Shown here: positions 17,595-25,029 of the stretch, one piece after another
Layout: each line of letters opens with the position of its first letter
Position numbering within the stretch: position 1 is the first letter of the stretch
Notes under the pieces: generated by a model
What the model saw: the letters and a program-made list of their open reading frames with translations, nothing else
Databases searched by the model: none
What the model was told of the DNA's origin: nothing
Program-made: the position numbers and the translations under genes
Source: Peteryoungia aggregata LMG 23059
GTDB taxonomy: Bacteria; Pseudomonadota; Alphaproteobacteria; Rhizobiales; Rhizobiaceae
NCBI RefSeq assembly: GCF_030814435.1
Contig: NZ_JAUSUW010000012.1
Location: 61,517-125,516, forward strand
Direction: 5' to 3'
Length of the DNA stretch: 64,000 nt

Positions 17595-19496
17595 TCAGAT
17601 GATGACGTGCGAGCCGAGTTCGATCACCCGGTTTGCCGGCAGGCGGAAGTAATCCGATGGGTCGGCTGCGGCTTCGGCAAGCACGATATAGAGCCGGTCC
17701 TGCCAATGCGGCATGCCCATGCCGGCACCCGCGACCAGCTTGCGGCGGCCGAGATAGAAGGAAGTCGACATGATGTCGAACTTCAGGCCGCCACGGCGCA
17801 GGCTTGCCAGGGTCTTCGAGACGTTCTGCGTTTCCATGAAGCCGAAGCGGATCTCGACGCGGGAGAAACGCTCCGACAGCTCCTCCACCGCGAACCGGTC
17901 CTCCTCGGCCACCCTTGGGCGTCCAAGCGTGCGGATGGTCAGGATGATATTGCGCTCGTGGATGACATGGTTGTGCTTCAGGTTGTGCATCAGTGCCGCC
18001 GGCGCCCTTGTCGGATCGCTGGTGAGGAAAATCGCCGTGCCGGCCACACGGGCCGGGGCGTGCTCCCCCTTCTTCTCGACCATCGCAATGAAAGTTTCGA
18101 GCGGCACGTCATCGCGCCGGGTCTTCTGGAAGATGATCGCGGTGCCACGACGCCAGGTCCACATGACGATGGTGAAGGCGGCGGCGAAGAGCACGGGCAC
18201 ATAGCCGCCGTCGTGGATCTTCAAAAGGTTCGCGCCGAGGAAGACCAGTTCAAGCACGAGGAGCGGGGCGAGCACGGCGACAGCCAGCGGCAGGCTCCAG
18301 TTCCACTTCTTGCGGACGAATTCGAAGGCCATGATGGTCGTGACGACCATCGCGCCGGTGACCGAGATGCCATAGGCGGTGGCAAGCGCTTCCGAACTTT
18401 CGAAGAGCAGCACAAGCGTCAGCACGCCGACAAGCAGCAGCGTATTGACCGAGGGCAGATAGATCTGGCCGCTCTGGGTTTCCGAGGTGAAGAGGATCTG
18501 CATGCGCGGCAGGAAGCCGAGATGGATGGCCTGGCGCACCAGCGAGAAGGCGCCGGTGATGACCGCCTGGCTGGCGATGATCGTCGCAAACGTCGCGAGG
18601 ATAACGACAGGGAGCAGCGCCCAGGACGGAAACATCAGGTAGAAGGGATCGGAGGCCGTCGAGGGATTGCTGAGCACCAGCGCGCCCTGGCCGAGATAAT
18701 TCAAGACGAGCGCCGGGAAGATCAGGAAGAACCAGGCAAGCTGGATCGGCTTGCGACCAAAATGTCCGAGATCGGCATAGAGGGCTTCAGCGCCGGTGAC
18801 GGTTAGGAAGACGGCACCGAGGACGACGATGCCGAGAAACCCCTCGCGCCAAAGGAAGGTCGCGGCGTACCAGGGATTGAAGGCCGCAAAAATGCCGAGG
18901 TCGTCGAAGATGTGGATGATGCCGCCGGCGGCCATGACGAGGAACCAGAGGGCCGTGATCGGACCGAAGAAGCGGGCCATGGCCCCCGTGCCGCGCGACT
19001 GCACGGCAAAGAGCCCGATCAGGATGGCAAGCGAAATCGGCACGATGAAATCGGCCATGTCGGGCGCGACCAGCTTCAGGCCTTCGACGGCAGATAACAC
19101 CGACAAGGCCGGTGTGATCATGGAATCGCCGAGAAAGAGCGCCGCACCGATGAGGCCGAGCGCCATCAGGATCGGGCCGTGGCCGTTGGCGGTTTTCGAC
19201 AGAAGCGCCAGCAGCGACAGCGTGCCGCCTTCGCCGTCATTATCGGCGCGCAGCAGGAAGAGGACGTATTTCAGCGTCACGATGATCGTCAGGGACCAGA
19301 TCATCAAGGAGATGAGGCCAATGATCTCGACGCGGGTGATGCCATCGACGCCGATCGGCTTCAGCGCCTCGCGAAAGGCATAGAGCGGGCTGGTGCCGAT
19401 GTCGCCATAGACGACGCCGACCGAGCCGAGCGCGAGAAGAAATAGACTGCGTGCATCCTTCGGGCCAGCCACCGGCTGGTGATCGATCTGTTGCAT
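17595..19496 (-). CDS. kup: Potassium uptake protein Kup
   Basis: 633-residue KUP/HAK/KT family K+/H+ symporter with about 12 membrane helices and a C-terminal cytoplasmic domain. The signature [18 protein letters not shown] at the N-terminus is complete, as is the [19 protein letters not shown] block. Its start lies 15 bp after the corA stop, so corA-kup is probably one transcript, pairing K+ and divalent cation uptake. A terminator follows. Confidence 0.97.
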   Translation of the reverse strand: MQQIDHQPVAGPKDARSLFLLALGSVGVVYGDIGTSPLYAFREALKPIGVDGITRVEIIGLISLMIWSLTIIVTLKYVLFLLRADNDGEGGTLSLLALLSKTANGHGPILMALGLIGAALFLGDSMITPALSVLSAVEGLKLVAPDMADFIVPISLAILIGLFAVQSRGTGAMARFFGPITALWFLVMAAGGIIHIFDDLGIFAAFNPWYAATFLWREGFLGIVVLGAVFLTVTGAEALYADLGHFGRKPIQLAWFFLIFPALVLNYLGQGALVLSNPSTASDPFYLMFPSWALLPVVILATFATIIASQAVITGAFSLVRQAIHLGFLPRMQILFTSETQSGQIYLPSVNTLLLVGVLTLVLLFESSEALATAYGISVTGAMVVTTIMAFEFVRKKWNWSLPLAVAVLAPLLVLELVFLGANLLKIHDGGYVPVLFAAAFTIVMWTWRRGTAIIFQKTRRDDVPLETFIAMVEKKGEHAPARVAGTAIFLTSDPTRAPAALMHNLKHNHVIHERNIILTIRTLGRPRVAEEDRFAVEELSERFSRVEIRFGFMETQNVSKTLASLRRGGLKFDIMSTSFYLGRRKLVAGAGMGMPHWQDRLYIVLAEAAADPSDYFRLPANRVIELGSHVII

Positions 19497-19511
19497 GGGG
19501 TTCCAGGCTCT

Positions 19512-20489
19512 TCAGAGCCAGCCTTTCCAACGGAAAAACAAGAAGGGGATGATCGCGGACAAGAGCATGGCGACGAGCGCCAGCGGATATCCGATTGTCC
19601 ATCCGAGTTCCGGCATGAATTGAAAGTTCATGCCGTATATCGACGCGACAAGGGTCGGGGGCAGGAAGACCACCGAAGCAATCGAGAAGATTTTGATGAT
19701 GGCATTCTGCTCGACATTGATCAGGCCGAGCGAGGCATCAAGCATGAAGGTGATGTTGTTGCCGACAAAGGCGGTATGTTCGCCGAGCGACTGGATGTCA
19801 CGCGCGACGATGATACAGAGTTCGGCGGCCTCTTCCTCTCGCCGAACAACCGGCTGAGACTGGAGGAATATGACGAGGCGCGACAACGACACGAGACTGT
19901 CGCGCAGCTTGCTGATCAGCTGATGATGGCTGGCAATATCGAGCAGCTTGTCCTCAAGGAAACGCGGCGGCCGACGTTTGGCCGCCTTGCGGTTGACGAA
20001 GATGGTGATCGACAGCGAATCGAGGCGCGAGACCACTGTCTCGAGGATTTCCGCCGTCCGGTCGACTACGGTCTCCAGGAGATGACCGAGCAGCTTGGCA
20101 CCCGTATCACACTGGCCATTGAGGCGCAGAAGGTTGGCGCTGAACAGCGCGAAGGCCTTCGGCTCGGCATAGCGGATGGTGATCAGGCGACCGCGATAGA
20201 GGATGAAGGCGACATCCGTCAGCAGCGGATGGCTGGAATCGGCGCGGTAGATCAGCGAGGCCGTCATGTAGATCGCCTCGTTTTCGACATAGAGGCGACT
20301 TGATGGTTCGATGTCCTTCAGTTCCTCAGGTGTCGGAAGCTGAATGCCGATGCAGCTCTCGACGAACTGCTCTTCATCACGGCTCGGCTTGATCAGGTCG
20401 ATCCAGACAATGTCTTCGGGGAATTGGCTGGTTTGCGGCTCGGTGCCGATGACCTCGGCACTTCCGTCTCGTCGATAGGCCCTTATCAA
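19512..20489 (-). CDS. corA: Magnesium/cobalt transporter CorA
   Basis: 325 residues. A soluble N-terminal funnel domain is followed by two C-terminal membrane helices with the signature YGMNF between them (VASIYGMNFQFMPE). The start is TTG 20489, giving the family-typical IRAYRRDG beginning and length, with an AAGG-type ribosome site upstream. The much longer open frame extending to 20729 is non-coding by its composition and lack of conservation. Confidence 0.95.
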   Translation of the reverse strand: MIRAYRRDGSAEVIGTEPQTSQFPEDIVWIDLIKPSRDEEQFVESCIGIQLPTPEELKDIEPSSRLYVENEAIYMTASLIYRADSSHPLLTDVAFILYRGRLITIRYAEPKAFALFSANLLRLNGQCDTGAKLLGHLLETVVDRTAEILETVVSRLDSLSITIFVNRKAAKRRPPRFLEDKLLDIASHHQLISKLRDSLVSLSRLVIFLQSQPVVRREEEAAELCIIVARDIQSLGEHTAFVGNNITFMLDASLGLINVEQNAIIKIFSIASVVFLPPTLVASIYGMNFQFMPELGWTIGYPLALVAMLLSAIIPFLFFRWKGWL

Positions 20490-20628
20490 GGACTGGTCAC
20501 CTTCATGGCACGCCGCGCGGTTTGAGCTCCGGACACAATCATAGTCCCGAAGTGAATGCCAAAGCAATTGTTGCAGCACAGCAATGCGTCGCTTGCATGC
20601 CTGAACGGAGAGATCCTCCGGACGGACA

Positions 20629-21786
20629 TCACTCGAAGACGATCGACGGGGCTGCGCGACCGGAACGGGCCTTGACCTGTTCCCAGACCTTTGTCGCGAT
20701 GTCGCGATAAATCTTCGCCTGCGGCCCATCGGGCTCGCTGACCACCACAGGCGTTCCGGCGTCCGAGGTCTCCCGGATGGAGATCGTCAGCGGCACTTCG
20801 CCGAGGAAGGGCACGCCGATCTTTTCGGCCTCCGCCTTTGCGCCGCCATGACCGAAGATATCGTAGCGATTGCCCGTATCGGGAGCGATGAAATAGCTCA
20901 TGTTCTCGACGATGCCGAGCACGGGCACCTCGACCTTGTTGAACATGTTCAACCCCTTGCGGGCGTCGATCAGGGCAAGGTCCTGCGGTGTGGAGACGAT
21001 GACGGCGCCTGACAGAGGCACCTGCTGGGCCATGGTGAGCTGCGCATCGCCGGTGCCCGGCGGCATGTCGACAACCAGCACGTCGAGATCACCCCAGGCG
21101 ACTTCGCGCAGCATCTGCATGAGCGCCGATTGAACCATCGGGCCGCGCCAGATCATCGCCGTGCCCTCATCGACCAGGAAGCCCATCGACATGACCTTCA
21201 TGCCGTAATTTTCCATCGGCACGATGATCCGGTTTTCGATCTGCTGCGGGCGACCGGTGATCCCGAGGAGACGGGGCATGGAGGGGCCGTAGACATCCGC
21301 GTCGAGGATACCGACGCGCAAGCCGTTCGCCATGAGTGCCAGAGCCAGATTGACCGCAGTTGTCGACTTGCCGACACCGCCCTTGCCGGAGGCGACCGCA
21401 ATGATTGCGCCGATGCCGGGAACACCGGCCTTCGACCGCTGCGGGCCGCTCGGTGCAGGACCATGGCTGTGTGCGTGGCCGTGCCCCTGGGACGGCGCGG
21501 AAGGCTGTGGACGCGGCGGCGGAGCGGAGCCCTGCTTGCGTTCTGCGGTGAGGCTGACCACAGCACCCTTGACGCCGGGCAGAGCCTTGACCGTTCGTTC
21601 GGCCGCCTGACGCAATGGTTCAAGCTCCTGGGCGCGCTCAGCCGGCACATTGATGGAGAAATAGACCTTGCCATCGGAGATGAAGACATCGGAGACCATG
21701 CCGCGATCGACGATGTTACCGTCGAGATCCGGCCCCCGGATCCCCTTCAGCGCCTCAACCACCCTGTCGCGCGACAATTCGGCCAT
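20629..21786 (-). CDS. mrp: Mrp/NBP35-family ATPase (ApbC), Fe-S carrier
   Basis: 385 residues: an N-terminal MIP18/DUF59-type domain (SRDRVVEALKGIRGPDL), a Gly/Pro/His-rich linker (GHGHAHSHG), and a P-loop domain with a deviant Walker A VASGKGGVGKST and the later VVDMPPGTGDAQLT. It carries or inserts iron-sulfur clusters. The CxxC that holds the cluster in E. coli Mrp is replaced by APDTG in the NMSYFIAPDTGNRYDIFG block. Start ATG 21786. An unusual structured leader with a sigma-54-type promoter lies upstream. Confidence 0.94.
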   Translation of the reverse strand: MAELSRDRVVEALKGIRGPDLDGNIVDRGMVSDVFISDGKVYFSINVPAERAQELEPLRQAAERTVKALPGVKGAVVSLTAERKQGSAPPPRPQPSAPSQGHGHAHSHGPAPSGPQRSKAGVPGIGAIIAVASGKGGVGKSTTAVNLALALMANGLRVGILDADVYGPSMPRLLGITGRPQQIENRIIVPMENYGMKVMSMGFLVDEGTAMIWRGPMVQSALMQMLREVAWGDLDVLVVDMPPGTGDAQLTMAQQVPLSGAVIVSTPQDLALIDARKGLNMFNKVEVPVLGIVENMSYFIAPDTGNRYDIFGHGGAKAEAEKIGVPFLGEVPLTISIRETSDAGTPVVVSEPDGPQAKIYRDIATKVWEQVKARSGRAAPSIVFE

Positions 21787-21964
21787 ATCGTTCTTCTTTC
21801 CGCTCGGACTTGCACTCTTGCGGACTGAGATAATGGAGCGGGACGACTTCGCCAACAGCAAATGCAAAAGCGGGGGTGCGACCATTGCAGCAAAAACAGA
21901 CAAGCCGCCGACGGAGAGCACCCCCGTGGCGGCTTGTCTGGCTGCACCCGTAGACGGGCGTCAT
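21755..21964 (-). CDS. Possible leader ORF upstream of mrp
   Basis: 69-codon frame starting ATG 21964, with AGAGGGGA at 21978-21971 giving good spacing. It runs through the terminator/pseudoknot and overlaps the mrp start out of frame, ending inside mrp. The peptide is Cys- and Arg-rich and resembles nothing I know. It could be a leader peptide for attenuation or coupling, or simply a chance frame; only its position and ribosome site support it. Confidence 0.3.
   Translation of the reverse strand: MTPVYGCSQTSRHGGALRRRLVCFCCNGRTPAFAFAVGEVVPLHYLSPQECKSERKEERYGRIVARQGG
21871..21939 (-). terminator. Terminator-like stem with pseudoknot potential in mrp leader
   Basis: On the minus strand a perfect 12-bp stem AGACAAGCCGCC / GGCGGCTTGTCT (21939-21928 with 21909-21898) is followed by GTTTTTGC. 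Within its loop CGGGGGTGC (21926-21918) is perfectly complementary to GCACCCCCG at 21879-21871. The order A-B-A'-B' is that of an H-type pseudoknot with loops of 1, 8 and 18 nt. It lies about 85-150 nt upstream of the mrp start codon. Confidence 0.65.
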
Positions 21965-21994
21965 GCAAAGTCCCCTCTGGACTGCTCCAGGAAA

Positions 21995-22010
21995 TGCAGG
22001 AAGCGTGCCA
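21995..22010 (-). promoter_or_regulatory. Candidate sigma-54 (RpoN) promoter upstream of mrp
   Basis: On the minus strand TGGCACG-CTTC-CTGCA, preceded by C, matches the -24/-12 consensus YTGGCACG-N4-TTGCW at all but one of the fixed positions, with exact spacing. The predicted start of transcription is about 21984, 20 nt before the leader ATG at 21964. No upstream activator site was identified. Confidence 0.55.
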
Positions 22011-22142
22011 GATCGAAATTCACTGCAACAGGTCGGGAAGAGCGGTACGCTTGCTGAAAAAAGGTCTGACGAAGTGCTGCACGATGCCGGGAAACTAGGC
22101 GACCCGAAGGCTCAGCGCACAAAAATGCACCAGCCTTTACCC

Positions 22143-22880
22143 TTACTTTATCAAGCCGAGCCGGAGGGCCTTGGCAACCGCCTGGGTCCGGTTCACGGCG
22201 TCCAGCTTCTTTGTCGCGCGGTTGAGGTAGTGGTTGATCGTGTGCTCGGACAGCGTCAGGATCTCGGCGATCTCGACACTTGTCTTGCCTGCAGCAGTCC
22301 AGTTCAGGCAGTCCAGCTCCCGCTCGGTCAGCATGTCGCTGTTGCGGCTGTCCATCTCGCGGATCTCGGCGAGCCGGTTGAACACATGCACGGCGAGATA
22401 GGAGAGTTCCAGCATCTCCATAGCGGTGAAGGGCTCCCTGTCGCCGATGAAGGAGACGGCGCCGCGCGCACCCGTGGCGTCGTGCACGGGAAAATAGGCG
22501 CCCCGGTTCATTCGGAAACGACTGAAGAGGGCCTTGGAAATCTCACCCGTGCGTGGATCACGCTGCAGCGCGACGTCCTCGATATCGAACCGCAGCGGCA
22601 CGGAGGACCGACGCAGATGCGCCAGCACGGGACTTCCAGACAGGAGTGCGACCTGATCGAATTCGGTCAGCAGTTCGGATGGCCAATTGGTGATGATCGA
22701 GCTGCTGCCGAGATCATGAGCGGTCGAGCTGGGCATGTTGAGTACCATGAAGGCACGTGCGCCGAACAGCTCCGTCACGCGCTTCATGAAGCGGAAGACG
22801 TCGAACTGAGTCTTGAAACCCTTCACATCAGCGATCAGTTCCTCGACCCGGGCAGCGGCGGCCATGTCCTGGTTCGTCAT
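22143..22880 (-). CDS. LuxR-family regulator with autoinducer-type domain
   Basis: 245 residues: an N-terminal autoinducer-binding-like domain (about 15-160) and a C-terminal LuxR helix-turn-helix (MLTERELDCLNWTAAGKTSVEIAEILTLSEHTINHYLNRATKKL, split over about 180-235). The Trp of ITNWPSEL matches the family, but the segment that normally reads DPV, where Asp contacts the acyl-homoserine lactone amide, reads SGSPV here. No luxI-type synthase is near, so it is an orphan and may bind another ligand or none. Start ATG 22880. Confidence 0.9.
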   Translation of the reverse strand: MTNQDMAAAARVEELIADVKGFKTQFDVFRFMKRVTELFGARAFMVLNMPSSTAHDLGSSSIITNWPSELLTEFDQVALLSGSPVLAHLRRSSVPLRFDIEDVALQRDPRTGEISKALFSRFRMNRGAYFPVHDATGARGAVSFIGDREPFTAMEMLELSYLAVHVFNRLAEIREMDSRNSDMLTERELDCLNWTAAGKTSVEIAEILTLSEHTINHYLNRATKKLDAVNRTQAVAKALRLGLIK

Positions 22881-22883
22881 CAC

Positions 22884-23233
22884 ACAAACGTCCGTATCGT
22901 GTCACCGGTCATGATCTTCGGGGAAGTTGTCCAAGACGCATTGGTCAATTGCTGTAACACCTACCATTGGTCGTCGGTGGAATGCGCTATGATACCCGCC
23001 ATAAAGCCAATATCTGCGAAGCCGTGTCGACACACTTTCATCGGGCCTGCAAAAGGGAAAGAGTCAGGAAGACCGAACGGCGATCAACGAGCCGAATCTG
23101 TCCCCTTAGGTTGAGGAAGCATAGACTTGTAAAGCTTGCAGGGTCCAGATACCCCATAAATTTTACCGTAAACCCCTGTCTGCGACCTTCGTCGTATCGC
23201 AGGGTGCCGCATCCATAGAGAAGGAGGACAGAG
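22884..23233. promoter_or_regulatory. Divergent intergenic region, LuxR gene and SMP-30 gene
   Basis: 350 bp without a gene. It carries the two divergent promoters. A direct repeat CATTGGTC occurs twice within about 35 bp (around 22940-22975) nearer the LuxR gene. No riboswitch, tRNA or clear operator palindrome is seen. Confidence 0.35.
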
Positions 23234-24118
23234 GTGACCCAGACTGAGAGCTTCAAGGGTAAGGTTTTGACGGCGGAGCAGATGTTACTGGGGGAAGGTC
23301 CAGCCTGTGATCCATTCACGGGCTCGCTCTACTGGTTCGATATTCTCGGAAAGACGCTGTGCGAACTGGACCCTGAGGGTGGCCACCTGACACAACATGC
23401 CCTGCCCTTTCTCGGTAGTGTGCTCGCCGTCATCGACGACAAGCGCCAGCTGATCGCCTCAGACAAGGGCCTGTTTCTGCGCGACAGTGCAACGGGCACG
23501 CTTTCGCCCTATGCCGCGATCGAGGACAAGCCGCAGAACCGCTCGAACGACGGTCGCATGCATCCGAGCGGAGCGCTGTGGATCGGCACGATGAGCCGGA
23601 CGGCCGAAACCGGTGCCGGCGCAATCTATCATGTCGCCGGAACGACCGTGACGAAGCTCTTCGAGGGCGTCAGCATCCCGAACGGGATCTGCTTCTCCCC
23701 AGATGGCTCCGTCGGTTACTTCAACGATTCGAAGGTCAACCACATGATGCGGGTGGACCTTGACCCGCAGACCGGACTTCCGGTTTCGACGCCGACCGTC
23801 TTCATCGACCAGTCTGCACGGCAGAGCGTGATCGACGGGTCGGTCGTCGATCTCGACGGCACGATCTGGAACGCGAACTGGGATGGCGGGGCCGTTGACC
23901 GCTACGCCCCCGACGGTCGGCATATCGAGCGCTATACCGTACCGATGCGACGCCCGACCTGCCCGGCCTTCTACGGCAAGGCCTTCGATCGCCTCGCCGT
24001 CACATCCTGCTGGGAAGGATTGACCGACGAGGAGCGTGCGGTCGATGCGCTGGCCGGTGTCACCTTCGATCTCGGCGTGACCGTCCGTGGCAAGCCGGAG
24101 CCCTTGTTCAAGCTCTAG
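23234..24118 (+). CDS. SMP-30/gluconolactonase family protein
   Basis: 294-residue six-bladed beta-propeller lactonase of the SMP-30/LRE family, which opens sugar-acid lactones such as gluconolactone or arabinolactone. Putative divalent-metal ligands are Glu in LLGEGPACDP, Asn in VSIPNGICFSPDG and Asp in VIDGSVVDLDG; the NRSNDGRMHPSGALWIGTM block is typical. GTG start with GGAGG 7 nt upstream. It stands alone, so the sugar substrate cannot be inferred. Confidence 0.92.
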   Translation: MTQTESFKGKVLTAEQMLLGEGPACDPFTGSLYWFDILGKTLCELDPEGGHLTQHALPFLGSVLAVIDDKRQLIASDKGLFLRDSATGTLSPYAAIEDKPQNRSNDGRMHPSGALWIGTMSRTAETGAGAIYHVAGTTVTKLFEGVSIPNGICFSPDGSVGYFNDSKVNHMMRVDLDPQTGLPVSTPTVFIDQSARQSVIDGSVVDLDGTIWNANWDGGAVDRYAPDGRHIERYTVPMRRPTCPAFYGKAFDRLAVTSCWEGLTDEERAVDALAGVTFDLGVTVRGKPEPLFKL

Positions 24119-24227
24119 GATCGCACATCAAACACGGCGAAAACCGGCCCCCGAGACGGGGCCGGCAAACCTTGCAGACGGGAAAAAGTTCCCGCCCTGA
24201 CGCCGAAATAAACCGGTCATGCCGGTC

Positions 24228-24252
24228 GGAACGATCCCTGCCGAAAGACATT
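24228..24252 (+). promoter_or_regulatory. Candidate EcfG-type general stress promoter
   Basis: GGAAC at 24228-24232, 16 bp, then CATT at 24249-24252. The alphaproteobacterial general stress sigma factor EcfG/RpoE2 recognises GGAAC-N16/17-CGTT; only one base differs. It is about 85 bp upstream of the PRC-barrel gene start. Confidence 0.35.
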
Positions 24253-24337
24253 TTCCTCTCGAACCGACGCCGTCCCATCCCATCAAAAGCCGGACGACGT
24301 CCTTCACAGACCATCTCAGAGGAAAGGTAGGTCCATC

Positions 24338-24964
24338 ATGAACAAGTCCTTCACAACGATCGCCGCAGCCATGCTGCTCGGTTCCACCGCGATTGCGCCG
24401 CTCGCTATCGCCCAGGATGCAGGCACGGGCGTCGCCCCTTCCGGCACCATGAGCCCTGACGCCAACAGCGGCGCAACGGGCACCATGAGCTCGACCGCCC
24501 AGGACACGACCGGTGCGGCCTCCGGAAATGCCACCTATCTGACAGAGCAGGCAGAGAACCACATCTCGGTGAGCGACTTCATGGGTCAGTCCATCTACAC
24601 AGCCAACGACCAGTCGATCGGTGACATCAATGACCTGCTCGTCGAGCAGGATGGCGGCATCGTTGCGGCCGTGGTCGGTGTCGGCGGCTTCCTTGGCATC
24701 GGCGAGAAGAACGTGGCGATTCCGTTCGAAAACATCACCATCAGCCGTGAAACGGACGAGGCCGACGCGACCGGTACCACCGGTGCGGCGACGACGGCCG
24801 AACAGGTCGCGGAGGCCGAGGTCCGCCTGTCGACGACCGAGACGGCGGAAAGCCTGCGCAATGCTCCGGAATTCCGGACCCTTGACGATCAGGCCGCTGA
24901 TGCCGACACCACGGGCATGACCCCGACCGACGGCACAACCACCTCGTCGACGGATAACGACTAA
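24338..24964 (+). CDS. Secreted PRC-barrel domain protein
   Basis: 208 residues: signal peptide (AAAMLLGSTAIAPLAIAQDA), then Thr/Ser/Gly/Ala-rich low complexity, a PRC-barrel domain (SVSDFMGQSIYTANDQSIGDINDLL to about VAIPFENI), and a second disordered acidic tail. Such proteins are common in rhizobia and are often stress-induced; the fold binds partner proteins but a biochemical role is unknown. AGGAAAGGTAGG precedes the ATG. Terminator directly downstream. Confidence 0.88.
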   Translation: MNKSFTTIAAAMLLGSTAIAPLAIAQDAGTGVAPSGTMSPDANSGATGTMSSTAQDTTGAASGNATYLTEQAENHISVSDFMGQSIYTANDQSIGDINDLLVEQDGGIVAAVVGVGGFLGIGEKNVAIPFENITISRETDEADATGTTGAATTAEQVAEAEVRLSTTETAESLRNAPEFRTLDDQAADADTTGMTPTDGTTTSSTDND

Positions 24965-24998
24965 TCCCGGAACGAGCCACGTGCTCAAGGTCCTGACG

Positions 24999-25025
24999 GG
25001 CGGCGCTTCGGCGCCGCCTTTTTTT
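24999..25025 (+). terminator. Rho-independent terminator after the PRC-barrel gene
   Basis: Perfect 8-bp stem GGCGGCGC / GCGCCGCC with TTCG loop, followed by seven T. Confidence 0.95.
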
Positions 25026-25029
25026 GCGA

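Noticed and set aside
17574..18806. A 410-codon plus-strand frame opposite kup
   Set aside because: Antisense to a highly conserved transporter; no family resemblance.
21963..23114. A 383-codon plus-strand frame opposite the LuxR gene
   Set aside because: The minus strand carries a recognisable LuxR protein; the plus frame has no ribosome site or motif.
24140..24165. GC hairpin CCGGCCCC/GGGGCCGG after the SMP-30 gene as its terminator
   Set aside because: No T-run follows on the plus strand; a TTTT exists only on the minus side, where no gene ends.
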